64,000 nucleotides of DNA from NCBI GenBank assembly GCA_963783085.1, contig CAWAMJ010000020.1, forward strand, positions 372,001 to 436,000. Reading direction: 5' to 3'. Both the position numbers and the translations under genes were made by a program. The stretch is from CAVYUC01 sp963783085 (GTDB lineage: Bacteria; Bacteroidota; Bacteroidia; Bacteroidales; Prolixibacteraceae). The number at the start of each line of letters is the position of its first letter. Position 1 is the first letter of the stretch. Below are positions 1 to 8,411 of the stretch, piece by piece. The notes under the pieces were generated by a model that saw only the letters and a program-made list of their open reading frames with translations, searched no databases and was not told the origin of the DNA.

Positions 1-1
1 G

Positions 2-889
2 CCACAGACAGAAACCGGTGAAATTGATTATAGTAAAGATTTTTTTGGAAAAGCGACCAATTTAACGGTTTCCGGTCAGCTGGAAGGTGAACTGGGTGCG
101 CTTGCCCTTGGGGAAATCTATACTTTCGGACCAACGTTTCGGGCTGAAAATTCGAATACCACCCGGCATCTTGCTGAATTCTGGATGATAGAACCGGAAA
201 TGGCCTTTTACGATTTAAAAGACAACATGGATTTAGCGGAGGAATTCCTCAAATCGCTTATAAAATATGCACTTGGTAACTGCCGCGATGATCTGGAATT
301 TCTGGCAGACCGGTTGAAACAGGAAGAAAAAAACAAGCCGCAGGATCAGCGTTCGATGGATTTGATTGAAAAACTCGAATTTGTGCTGAACAACGATTTC
401 GTTCGGATAACTTATACCGAAGCCATCGAAATCCTCAAAAATTCAAAACCATACAAAAAGAAAAAATTTCAGTTCCCGGTGGATTGGGGAGTAGATTTAC
501 AGAGCGAGCACGAACGCTATCTGGTTGAAAAACATTTTAAATGCCCGGTGATATTAACCGATTACCCGAAAGATATCAAGGCATTTTACATGAAGCAAAA
601 CGGAGACAATAAAACGGTTAGGGCAATGGATGTCTTGTTCCCGCAAATCGGTGAAATTATTGGCGGATCCCAGCGTGAGGAAAGCCTGAAAAAACTGGAA
701 AAAAGAATGGACGAGCTGAACATTCCTGCGGAAGAATTGTGGTGGTATTTGGATACCCGCAGGTTTGGAAGTGTTATCCATAGTGGATTTGGTCTTGGTT
801 TTGAAAGATTTGTGCAATTCATTACCGGGATGGGTAATATTCGGGATGTAATTGCTTTTCCACGGACTCCCAAAAATGCAGAATTCTAA
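2..889 (+). CDS. asnS: Asparaginyl-tRNA synthetase, C-terminal part (5' end outside window)
   Basis: Cytosolic class II aminoacyl-tRNA synthetase that charges tRNA-Asn. The reading frame is open from base 2, so the N-terminal anticodon-binding domain and the start codon lie upstream of the window. Visible are class II motif 2 (FGPTFRAENSNTTRHLAEFW, about 120-180) and motif 3 near the end (GFGLGFERFVQFITGM), followed by the typical tail IRDVIAFPRTPKNAEF. The 'NTTRHLAEFWMIEPE' stretch separates AsnRS from AspRS and LysRS. The internal ATG at 185 is not the start, because motif 2 begins upstream of it. rpoN follows 61 bp downstream on the same strand. Confidence 0.96.
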   Translation, partial: PQTETGEIDYSKDFFGKATNLTVSGQLEGELGALALGEIYTFGPTFRAENSNTTRHLAEFWMIEPEMAFYDLKDNMDLAEEFLKSLIKYALGNCRDDLEFLADRLKQEEKNKPQDQRSMDLIEKLEFVLNNDFVRITYTEAIEILKNSKPYKKKKFQFPVDWGVDLQSEHERYLVEKHFKCPVILTDYPKDIKAFYMKQNGDNKTVRAMDVLFPQIGEIIGGSQREESLKKLEKRMDELNIPAEELWWYLDTRRFGSVIHSGFGLGFERFVQFITGMGNIRDVIAFPRTPKNAEF

Positions 890-950
890 TCTACTGACTT
901 GAACTCCGTTGAAAAAATGTTAAATTTACGGTAGTAATATTTAGAGAAAG

Positions 951-2405
951 ATGGATCAAAAACTATCATTACAGCAAAAATTGCTACAAAAGCTTTCGCC
1001 GCAGCAAATACAGGTGATTAAGCTTTTGGAAATCCCTACGATCCAACTTGAACAACGCATAAAAAAAGAACTCGAAGAAAATCCTGTTCTCGAACTTGAA
1101 TCGGATAATCCGGAAAACGAACAGGAAAACGACAATAATGAGCTCGATCAGGATAATGGCGCTGATGAAGATGAATTTTCATTTGACGATTACCTCACTG
1201 ATGAAGATGAAATACCAACGTACAAAACAACAACAAATAATTATTCGAAAGACGACAAATACGTCGATATTCCATTTTCGATAGGTACAACATTTCATGA
1301 AAATCTCTACGAGCAATTGGGAATGGTGAACCTTTCAGACGAAGATCGGAAGCTGGCGGAATACATCATTGGGAATATTGACGACGATGGTTACCTCCGT
1401 CGTGATTTGCCTTCAATCAGCGATGATTTGGCTTTTAACATGAACATGGACGTTCCGGAGGAAAAGCTGAAGGAAATACTGAATGTAATCCAGGAGTTTG
1501 ATCCAGCCGGTGTTGGCGGTCGTGATTTGAGGGAATGCCTGCTGATTCAACTCAACCGTAAAAATGAAAAAGGACTCGATTTGGCCAGGACCATCGTCCG
1601 GGATTTTTTTGATGAATTCACCAAAAAGCATTATGAAAAAATTCAGAAAAAACTCGACCTTTCGGATGAAGAATTAAAAAACGGTATTGACCAGGTACTT
1701 AAATTGAATCCAAAGCCGGGAAGCTCATACAGCAATCCGCTGAACAAATCAAACCAGCACATCATTCCGGATTTTATCCTGGAAAACAACGACGGCGAAT
1801 TGCAACTTTCATTAAATCAGCAAAATGCGCCGGAATTGAAAATTAACGATACTTACCTGGATATGTTGCATGCCTTGAATCAGCAACATAAAAACAAGAA
1901 AAATCAAAAAGACGCGCTGGTTTTCGTGAAACAGAAAATTGATTCGGCACGATGGTTTATCGATGCAATCAGGCAGCGAAACAACACGCTGTTGCTAACC
2001 ATGTCGGAAATCATAAATTTTCAGAAGGAATATTTTAAAGATGGCGACGAAGCCAAACTGCGGCCAATGATCCTGAAAGACATTGCCGAAAGAACTGATT
2101 TGGATATTTCAACCATTTCCAGGGTTTCGAACAGCAAATACATTCAAACTCATTTTGGAATTTATCCGTTGAAATATTTCTTTTCGGAAGGCCTCCAAAA
2201 AGACGACGGCGAAGAAGTTTCGACACGCGAAATCAAAAAAATCCTGCAGGAATGCATCGATAATGAAGACAAACACAAGCCGCTTACCGATGAGAAACTT
2301 GCCCAGATTTTAAAGGAAAAATCGTATAACATTGCCCGGCGAACGGTTGCGAAATATCGCGAGCAGTTGGGAGTTCCGGTGGCACGGCTTCGCAAAGAAC
2401 TTTAA
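951..2405 (+). CDS. rpoN: RNA polymerase sigma-54 factor
   Basis: Sigma-54 directs RNA polymerase to -24/-12 promoters that need an AAA+ activator. The 484-residue protein has the whole family layout. Region I is Gln-rich (residues 1-50, 'QQKLLQKLSPQQIQVIKLLE' style activator-interacting segment). Region II is very acidic (residues about 55-95, runs of D/E/N). The core-binding and HTH regions follow, and the RpoN box ARRTVAKYRE sits about 20 residues before the C-terminus. The length is normal for the family. No enhancer-binding activator gene is seen in the window. It is followed after 1 bp by the membrane-protein gene at 2407, so the two are probably co-transcribed. Confidence 0.97.
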   Translation: MDQKLSLQQKLLQKLSPQQIQVIKLLEIPTIQLEQRIKKELEENPVLELESDNPENEQENDNNELDQDNGADEDEFSFDDYLTDEDEIPTYKTTTNNYSKDDKYVDIPFSIGTTFHENLYEQLGMVNLSDEDRKLAEYIIGNIDDDGYLRRDLPSISDDLAFNMNMDVPEEKLKEILNVIQEFDPAGVGGRDLRECLLIQLNRKNEKGLDLARTIVRDFFDEFTKKHYEKIQKKLDLSDEELKNGIDQVLKLNPKPGSSYSNPLNKSNQHIIPDFILENNDGELQLSLNQQNAPELKINDTYLDMLHALNQQHKNKKNQKDALVFVKQKIDSARWFIDAIRQRNNTLLLTMSEIINFQKEYFKDGDEAKLRPMILKDIAERTDLDISTISRVSNSKYIQTHFGIYPLKYFFSEGLQKDDGEEVSTREIKKILQECIDNEDKHKPLTDEKLAQILKEKSYNIARRTVAKYREQLGVPVARLRKEL

Positions 2406-2406
2406 A

Positions 2407-3012
2407 ATGATAAAAAAAGCGGCAAAAATAATCACCATTATTTTTCACCCGGCTATCTTACCAACACTGGGTTTTATATTGCTTTTTAACAGCGGTTTTT
2501 ATTTTTCATACATTTCGGTTGAAGGTAAACGTTTCGTGTTATTGGTTGTATTCTTTACAACGGCGGTTCTTCCGTTGCTATCAATTGCGCTTTTGGCGTT
2601 AAGCCCAGGTTTCGATATTTCGATGAAAAATGCCCGCGACCGGATGTTGGCCTTACTTTTTTCAGCAGCATCGTATTATATTGGATTCATGTTGCTTAAT
2701 AAAGTGAAAGCTTTTCCGGTTTTTAAAGTATTTATGCTTGCCGCCGTTTTACTAGCGGTGTTGCTGGTAATCATCACTATCCAATGGAAAATTAGCACCC
2801 AAATGGCAGCCATCGGAAGTATAACGGGCGCTTTAATAGCGTTATCGTTCAGGGCCGGGACCAATCCGGCGTGGGCGATTATTTTGGTTGTCCTGGTTTC
2901 AGGGATCATTGGCACTGCTATCCTGTCCCTTAAAAAGAATAACATTTGGCAGGTTTTTGCCGGTTATGCCGCCGGATTTGCAATGCTTTATCTTTTAATC
3001 TATTACGTGTAA
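2407..3012 (+). CDS. PAP2-like integral membrane protein
   Basis: A 201-residue protein with about six hydrophobic helices. The layout and the C-terminal 'NNIWQVFAGYAAGF' segment resemble the end of PAP2/type-2 phosphatidate phosphatase membrane proteins. However, the catalytic signatures (KxxxxxxRP and the two active-site histidines) are not visible, so enzyme activity is doubtful. The frame is open further upstream, but ATG 2407 is preferred: it follows the rpoN stop by 1 bp and begins with a short basic N-terminus before the first helix. Such a gene directly after rpoN is, from memory, common in Bacteroidota. Function unknown; translational coupling to rpoN is likely. Confidence 0.75.
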   Translation: MIKKAAKIITIIFHPAILPTLGFILLFNSGFYFSYISVEGKRFVLLVVFFTTAVLPLLSIALLALSPGFDISMKNARDRMLALLFSAASYYIGFMLLNKVKAFPVFKVFMLAAVLLAVLLVIITIQWKISTQMAAIGSITGALIALSFRAGTNPAWAIILVVLVSGIIGTAILSLKKNNIWQVFAGYAAGFAMLYLLIYYV

Positions 3013-3014
3013 GT

Positions 3015-3716
3015 TTATTCTACGAATTTATAGCCGATACCTTTTAACGTTTTGATATGATCATTCCCGATTTTTTCGCGTAATTTTCGGATATGAACGT
3101 CGATCGTGCGATCTCCCACAACAACATTTTCTCCCCAAACTGAAAAATAGATTTCTTCGCGGGTAAAAACTTTTCCCGGTTTTGAAACCAGCAGTGAAAG
3201 CAATTCGAATTCTTTTCTCGGGAGAACCATTTCTTCGTCGTTCATCCGGATAAGGTACCGTTCTTTATCGATTACCAGATTTCCGATTGCCACCGTATTT
3301 GCCGAACTTGGCACAACTGCCGGCTGGCTTGCTTCCCCGGTTCTTTTCAGCAATGCTTTAACGCGGCTGATTAAAACTTTCGGACGGATCGGTTTTGTGA
3401 TATAGTCATCGGCGCCGGCTTCAAACCCGGCAATTTGTGAATAATCTTCGCTGCGGGCGGTTAAAAAGGCAATAACAGTATTGTTCAGCGACGGGATATT
3501 CCGAATTTCTTCGCAGGCGGCAATGCCATCCATTTCCGGCATCATTACATCGAGAAGTATTAGATGAGGCTGTGTTTCTTCCGCTTTTTTTACGGCATCT
3601 GCACCATTGTTTGCCGTATAAACGATGTATCCTTCTTTTTCAAGATTGTAGCTCAGGAATTCCAGGATATCAATTTCATCGTCAACCAACAGAATTTTAA
3701 ATTTATTCTCGTCCAT
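3015..3716 (-). CDS. OmpR/PhoB-family response regulator
   Basis: A 233-residue transcription regulator. The N-terminal receiver domain has the acidic pair D12/D13, phospho-acceptor D56 in 'LILLDVMMPEMDG' and the conserved Lys in 'ITKPIRP'. The C-terminal winged helix ends 'TIDVHIRKLREKIG...GIGYKFVE'. It lies 67 bp downstream of the sensor kinase at 3784-4827 and is presumably transcribed with it and phosphorylated by it. The pair is divergent from a PiT phosphate transporter, which suggests a role in phosphate or related envelope signalling (inference). A second PhoB-like regulator is found at 12928. The gene is convergent with the PAP2-like gene, with only 2 bp between the stops. Confidence 0.93.
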   Translation of the reverse strand: MDENKFKILLVDDEIDILEFLSYNLEKEGYIVYTANNGADAVKKAEETQPHLILLDVMMPEMDGIAACEEIRNIPSLNNTVIAFLTARSEDYSQIAGFEAGADDYITKPIRPKVLISRVKALLKRTGEASQPAVVPSSANTVAIGNLVIDKERYLIRMNDEEMVLPRKEFELLSLLVSKPGKVFTREEIYFSVWGENVVVGDRTIDVHIRKLREKIGNDHIKTLKGIGYKFVE

Positions 3717-3783
3717 AAGAATATGATTTTAAATTTTAAAGTATTGCTAACTTATGTTATCGTTTTGATTCCACAAAATTACC

Positions 3784-4827
3784 CTAATATTTCGCTTTTT
3801 CAAGGGTAAAATTGAAAGTTGTCCCCTCATCGATAACACTTCGCACATTTATCGACTGGTTATGTGCTTCAATAATATGTTTTACAATCGATAATCCAAG
3901 GCCTGTGCCTCCCTGCTCGCGCGAGCGCGATTTATCAATCCGGTAAAACCGTTCAAAGATACGCGGAAGGTGTTTTTTATCGATTCCAATGCCATTATCG
4001 GTTACTTCCACCATTATGTGTTCGTCCAAATCATGAAACGATACATGCACAAAACCCTGCTTTTTGCCATACTTGATGCCGTTAATTACCAGATTGGTAA
4101 GCACCTCGAGAATCCTTTTCTTATCGGCAACAACGAAAACAGGTTTATCTGTTTTATTTAAAATGCTGAGTTTTATTGTTCGTTCTTCGGCTTGCCATTG
4201 TTCCATTTCAATTACATCGGCAACTGCTTTTACAATATCAAACCTGGTAAAATTCAATTTCAGCTCGCCCGATTCGAGCTTTGTTATCGATTCCAAATCC
4301 TCTACTATCGAAATCATGCGGTCGATGCTTTTTTCGGTTCGTTTCAGGTAAAGCATATTAATTTTCGGATCATCGATTCCCCCTTCCAAAAGGGTAAGGA
4401 TATATCCCTGAATGTTGAATATGGGTGTTTTTAATTCATGCGAAACATTCCCAACAAAGTCTTTCCGGTATTTTTCAAGTTCTTTAATCCGCTCAATCTC
4501 CTTCAACTGGTTTTTTGCCCATTCTTCCACTTCAAATCTTACATTCGACAGCAGACTGGTTGAATCCAGCGGTTTTTCTTCCAGCCGTTTTCCACTAAGC
4601 GGCAAATCTTTGATGGCTTTGTAAACTGGTCTAATCTTATCGTAAATGAATTTGTTAATAATATATAGAATGGAGAAAAAGGAAAGGATCCAAAAGATGA
4701 ACGTAAGCCCGATGATGAAAAGGATATTTAAATGAGTATAAAAAATCAGCAACATAAACAAACCAGCTAGTGCTGTGAGAATGAGTGAAATATAAATTGT
4801 AAGTTGTTTCGATGAATATGTTTTCAT
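3784..4827 (-). CDS. PhoR-like membrane sensor histidine kinase without periplasmic domain
   Basis: A 347-residue kinase. Two transmembrane helices (about residues 9-29 and 34-57) are joined by only a few residues, so there is no extracytoplasmic sensor domain. A short linker leads to the HisKA domain with the phospho-accepting H130 in 'FVGNVSHELKTPIF'. The HATPase_c domain has an N-box (LVINGIKYG), a G1 box (DNGIGID), an F-box (IFERFYRID) and a G2 box (GGTGLGLSIVKH). All catalytic motifs look intact. The lack of a sensor resembles E. coli PhoR, which senses through a Pst/PhoU complex rather than a periplasmic ligand; applying that here is inference. It is the upstream gene of a two-gene operon with the regulator at 3015. 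Confidence 0.92.
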   Translation of the reverse strand: MKTYSSKQLTIYISLILTALAGLFMLLIFYTHLNILFIIGLTFIFWILSFFSILYIINKFIYDKIRPVYKAIKDLPLSGKRLEEKPLDSTSLLSNVRFEVEEWAKNQLKEIERIKELEKYRKDFVGNVSHELKTPIFNIQGYILTLLEGGIDDPKINMLYLKRTEKSIDRMISIVEDLESITKLESGELKLNFTRFDIVKAVADVIEMEQWQAEERTIKLSILNKTDKPVFVVADKKRILEVLTNLVINGIKYGKKQGFVHVSFHDLDEHIMVEVTDNGIGIDKKHLPRIFERFYRIDKSRSREQGGTGLGLSIVKHIIEAHNQSINVRSVIDEGTTFNFTLEKAKY

Positions 4828-4843
4828 GCTGTTTATTTTGGCG

Positions 4844-4851
4844 CAAAGTTA
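4844..4851 (-). promoter_or_regulatory. Probable -7 box of the kinase/regulator operon
   Basis: On the minus strand this reads TAACTTTG, matching the Bacteroidota -7 consensus TAnnTTTG, 16 bp before the kinase start at 4827. No clear -33 TTTG is seen. Confidence 0.45.
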
Positions 4852-4897
4852 AAAAAAAAATATGTTTGTTGCTGATTAACAGAATGTTTGCGCCTGC

Positions 4898-4954
4898 TTA
4901 ATGTTAATTTAATATTTTAGAAAAGGGTTAGTAATTTTTAAGCATCTATATTTG
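4898..4954 (+). promoter_or_regulatory. Probable promoter of the PiT transporter with AT-rich direct repeats
   Basis: TATATTTG at 4947-4954 is an exact match to the -7 consensus TAnnTTTG, about 25 bp before the start at 4980. There is no -33 TTTG at the usual distance. Instead there are 7-mers spaced 11 nt apart that mostly end in TAAT (GCTTAAT 4896, ATTTAAT 4907, TAGTAAT 4929). PhoB-type operators also use 11-bp spacing and replace the -35 element, so this may be a Pho box (inference). Confidence 0.5.
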
Positions 4955-4979
4955 CCGTGCCATCATTAATTTATTTGTA

Positions 4980-7250
4980 ATGGAAAATTTCTATTTGGTT
5001 CTTGTTGTCATCCTTTTTGCTCTGGCTATTTCCGATTTGATTGTTGGCGTCAGTAACGATGCCGTTAATTTTTTAAATTCTGCTGTTGGTTCGAAAGCCG
5101 CGCCGAAGTGGCTTATTTTCCTTATGGCCAGCCTCGGCGTATTGATTGGGGCTACTTTTTCGAATGGCATGATGGAGGTGGCCCGGAAAGGAATTTTTCA
5201 TCCCGATATGTTTTTTTTCTCCGAAATCATGGTCATCTTCCTGTCGGTGATGATAACCGACATCATTCTGCTCGATACATTTAACACGCTGGGAATGCCA
5301 ACGTCAACAACTGTTTCCATTGTGTTTGAGCTTTTGGGATCGGCAGTGGCCGTTTCCATCGTAAAAATAAAAAGCCTTGGCGGCTCGGTTGTGGAATTGT
5401 CGCAGTATATCAATTCTGAAAAAGCGTTGGCTATTATTACCGGAATCCTTATTTCTGTGATCATTGCTTTTACGGTTGGAGCAATTGTTCAGTACATAAC
5501 GAGGTTCATTTTTTCGTTTAAATACCATAAACCAATGGTGTACTTGGGTTCTGCTTTTGGCGGAGTTGCTATCACTGCCATAACCTATTTTATTTTGATC
5601 AAAGGAATGAAAGATTCCGCGTTTGCCAATATTGAAGTAGGGGCGGGAGTTTCGCTCGATGATTGGGTGAGCCGGCATACGGGTCTTTTGCTGTTGTATA
5701 GTTTTTTTTCATGGGTAATTATCATTCAGGTATTGAAGTGGTTTTTCAATATTAAAATCCTTAAAATTATAGTTTTGGCAGGAACATTCGCCCTTGCCAT
5801 GGCTTTCGCCGGAAACGACCTGGTGAATTTTATAGGTGTGCCTTTAGCAGGTTACAATTCCTTTAAAGCCTGGATTGCGTCCGGCGCAGTAGCGCCCGAT
5901 TCTTTTTCGATGGAAATGCTGTCAGGAAAAGTTGGAACACCAACATACATGCTGTTAATTGCCGGTCTGGTAATGATCATCACCCTCATTATGTCAAAAA
6001 AAGCCCGTTCAGTAGTAACCACCACAGTCGATTTATCGCGGCAAACGGAAGGGGCGGAACGGTTCGAATCGTCGTTTATGGCGCGTTTGCTTGTCAGAAA
6101 TACCCTTCGGTTCAACAGTAAACTCAGCCGCGCAGTTCCGGGGGCGGTGAATAAATATGTACAAAGCAGGTTTACGCCTGTTCCACTTGCGGCAGCGAAT
6201 GATCCTGAACCACCGGCATTCGATAAAATCAGAGCTTCGGTAAATTTGGTTGTAGCCAGTATTTTAATTGCGCTGGGAACATCCCTGAAGTTGCCGCTTT
6301 CCACCACCTACGTAACTTTTATGGTTGCCATGGGTACATCGTTATCCGACAGGGCGTGGGACAGGGAAAGCGCTGTTTACCGCATTTCCGGGGTTTTTGC
6401 TGTAATTGGCGGCTGGTTTTTAACGGCCCTGATCGCATTTACTATCTCGGCTGTTATTGCCCTGTTGATTTCCCTGGGGGGCAGCATTATGATTTTTATT
6501 TTTATTGCCGTGGCGCTTTTTATGGTCGTCCGCACTCACCTATTGTTTAAAAAACGCTCGCAGAGCAACGTTATAGATGATGAAGAAGTAATTTCGGAAA
6601 AAGATGCCGTTGATAAAGTTCTTGAAAAATGTTACAAGCTGGCAGTAAATGCTATTGCTTCTGCCAATAAAATTTATTCAGTAGGTGTTGAAAGTTTTCT
6701 GAACGAAGACCGCGCCCATTTGAAGGAAGGGCTGGACTTGAAGGACCAGTTAAATAAAAAATCGAAAAAACAAAAAAACAAGGTTTTAAATACAATTTCA
6801 AAAATAGAAGGGAGTGTAGATTCCGGGCATTTTTATGTTCAATTTATCGATTACCAGCGGGAAATGGCCCACTCACTTAACTTTATTGTAGAACCGCTGT
6901 TCGAACATCTCGACAATCAACATAAACCGTTTAGGAAAATACAAGCCGAAGAGCTTGAAAAGCTGATGGGCGACATCGACGAATTGTTTAATTTTTCGTT
7001 ACACATTATAAAAGAAAACGACTTCGATAAAGTGGAGGAACTCATCGGGAAAAGGGACGCAATCGTCGATTTCCTTTATAAAATGGAAAAAGCTCAGATA
7101 AAACGAATTAAGGCAAAGCTGGTAAATACCAAAAATTCCGTTTTATACTTTAATACCATTTCGGAAACCAAAAATATGCTACTCCATTTTATAAATCTGG
7201 TAAAAGCTTACCGCGATTTCATTACTTCTACAAAACAAAAGGAAATATAA
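4980..7250 (+). CDS. PiT-family inorganic phosphate transporter with C-terminal PhoU-like domain
   Basis: A 756-residue inner-membrane low-affinity phosphate transporter. The N-terminal two thirds hold about ten hydrophobic helices and the two inverted PiT signatures, seen as 'GVSNDAVNFLNSAVGS' (residues about 22-37) and 'AGNDLVNFIGVPLAG' (about residue 280). After the last helix (about residue 515) comes a charged helical region (residues about 540-750). It resembles the PhoU fold and may gate or regulate the channel. This PiT-PhoU fusion is a known architecture in Bacteroidota. It is divergent from the kinase/regulator pair and 165 bp upstream of the porin-pst operon. A plausible Pho-regulated promoter lies upstream. 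Confidence 0.93.
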   Translation: MENFYLVLVVILFALAISDLIVGVSNDAVNFLNSAVGSKAAPKWLIFLMASLGVLIGATFSNGMMEVARKGIFHPDMFFFSEIMVIFLSVMITDIILLDTFNTLGMPTSTTVSIVFELLGSAVAVSIVKIKSLGGSVVELSQYINSEKALAIITGILISVIIAFTVGAIVQYITRFIFSFKYHKPMVYLGSAFGGVAITAITYFILIKGMKDSAFANIEVGAGVSLDDWVSRHTGLLLLYSFFSWVIIIQVLKWFFNIKILKIIVLAGTFALAMAFAGNDLVNFIGVPLAGYNSFKAWIASGAVAPDSFSMEMLSGKVGTPTYMLLIAGLVMIITLIMSKKARSVVTTTVDLSRQTEGAERFESSFMARLLVRNTLRFNSKLSRAVPGAVNKYVQSRFTPVPLAAANDPEPPAFDKIRASVNLVVASILIALGTSLKLPLSTTYVTFMVAMGTSLSDRAWDRESAVYRISGVFAVIGGWFLTALIAFTISAVIALLISLGGSIMIFIFIAVALFMVVRTHLLFKKRSQSNVIDDEEVISEKDAVDKVLEKCYKLAVNAIASANKIYSVGVESFLNEDRAHLKEGLDLKDQLNKKSKKQKNKVLNTISKIEGSVDSGHFYVQFIDYQREMAHSLNFIVEPLFEHLDNQHKPFRKIQAEELEKLMGDIDELFNFSLHIIKENDFDKVEELIGKRDAIVDFLYKMEKAQIKRIKAKLVNTKNSVLYFNTISETKNMLLHFINLVKAYRDFITSTKQKEI

Positions 7251-7337
7251 TTAAACTTTTATTACAGTATTTTGTAATTGATTAAATAATTAATTATGAA
7301 ATATTTAGGTACCCGAAAATCGGTTATTTTAACAAAA

Positions 7338-7384
7338 TTGTAATCTTTTATTAATTGCAGTGTAATTACTTGCACTCATCTTTG
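7338..7384 (+). promoter_or_regulatory. Candidate Pho box and promoter of the porin-pst operon
   Basis: Three 7-mers spaced exactly 11 nt apart, TTGTAAT (7338), TATTAAT (7349) and GTGTAAT (7360), precede an imperfect -7 box CATCTTTG at 7377-7384 by 10 bp. The start codon is at 7416. The 11-nt phasing and the distance to the -7 box resemble PhoB operators. A related arrangement stands before the PiT gene. No regulator-binding evidence is available. Confidence 0.45.
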
Positions 7385-7415
7385 CAGCATTAATTCAATC
7401 TAAGAATCTGGTTCA

Positions 7416-8402
7416 ATGAAAAAGACTGTTCTAATCCTGATGTTTATGACAGGAATGATTTCGGCAACGAAAAGTCAGGAAAAATCGAGCGGGTTCAAAC
7501 CACATGGAAAACCACTCGCTTTGATTTTCACCAATTTCCACAACGATTTTATTGAAAGCAGCATGTATCCTGCGTTCGAAATTACCCGGGCCTATTTGGG
7601 TTATGAATACAACTTCAGCCCGGAATGGTATGCAAAAGTAGTTTTCGATGTTGGCGATCCCGGAGTTGGAAAACACGAAATGTCGGCATTTCTGAAAAAC
7701 GCCTATGTTAAGTATACTAAAAGCAGGTTCACTGCCTATTTTGGAATGATTGCCACAACCCAATTCAAGGTTTCCGAAAAAATCTGGGGGTATCGCTACA
7801 TCGAAAAATCGTTTCAGGATGCTTACGGTTTTAATGCAAGCGCCGATCTCGGTTTTAATCTTGAATACGATTTCACAGATTTTCTTAGTGCCGATTTTTC
7901 TGTAGTTAATGGCGAAGGCTACAAAAAAATTCAGGGCGATTCGCTTCTCCGTCCTGCCGCAGGAATAACATTAACACCGGTAAAAACAATAACAGCCCGC
8001 GTTTATGCTGATTACATGGGAAAAGATGTAAAACAGAAATCGCTGGCAACTTTCCTGGCGTATACAGGGAAAAAACTGATTGCCGGCGCCGAATACAACT
8101 ACCAGTGGAACATGGATATGGTTGCCGGGCACGATGTTTACGGAACCTCGTTTTTCCTTTCCTGGAAACCAACTTCGAAAATTAAATTGTTCGGTCGTTT
8201 CGACGATTTGAATTCTTCGGCATCAGACGGTGAAATCCAGCCCTGGCAAATTGATGACGACGGACAACTTTTTATGGCCGGACTGGAATATTCTCCGTTA
8301 AAAGGGGTAAAGTTTGCGCCGAATTACCGGTTGTGGAATCCCGAAAATGAGTCGTTTCCAACTATAAACAGTCTCTATTTAAATTGTGAATTGAAATTTT
8401 AA
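7416..8402 (+). CDS. Outer-membrane porin, probably phosphate-starvation induced
   Basis: A 328-residue protein with a signal peptide (MKKTVLILMFMTGMISATKS). The rest is rich in alternating polar/aromatic strands such as 'YAKVVFDVG', 'RFTAYFGMI' and 'LFMAGLEYSPLKGVKF', and the chain ends in an aromatic residue, as expected for an outer-membrane beta-barrel. It is the first gene of the pst operon, 9 bp before pstS. By analogy with OprO/OprP-type phosphate-selective porins it probably lets phosphate or a phosphorylated compound reach PstS. The porin call is well supported by composition and context; the substrate is inference. Confidence 0.8.
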   Translation: MKKTVLILMFMTGMISATKSQEKSSGFKPHGKPLALIFTNFHNDFIESSMYPAFEITRAYLGYEYNFSPEWYAKVVFDVGDPGVGKHEMSAFLKNAYVKYTKSRFTAYFGMIATTQFKVSEKIWGYRYIEKSFQDAYGFNASADLGFNLEYDFTDFLSADFSVVNGEGYKKIQGDSLLRPAAGITLTPVKTITARVYADYMGKDVKQKSLATFLAYTGKKLIAGAEYNYQWNMDMVAGHDVYGTSFFLSWKPTSKIKLFGRFDDLNSSASDGEIQPWQIDDDGQLFMAGLEYSPLKGVKFAPNYRLWNPENESFPTINSLYLNCELKF

Positions 8403-8411
8403 GCGAAAAAA

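Noticed and set aside
2332..2406. Upstream extension of the PAP2-like gene into rpoN
   Set aside because: It overlaps the RpoN box region, and ATG 2407 gives a proper membrane-protein N-terminus.
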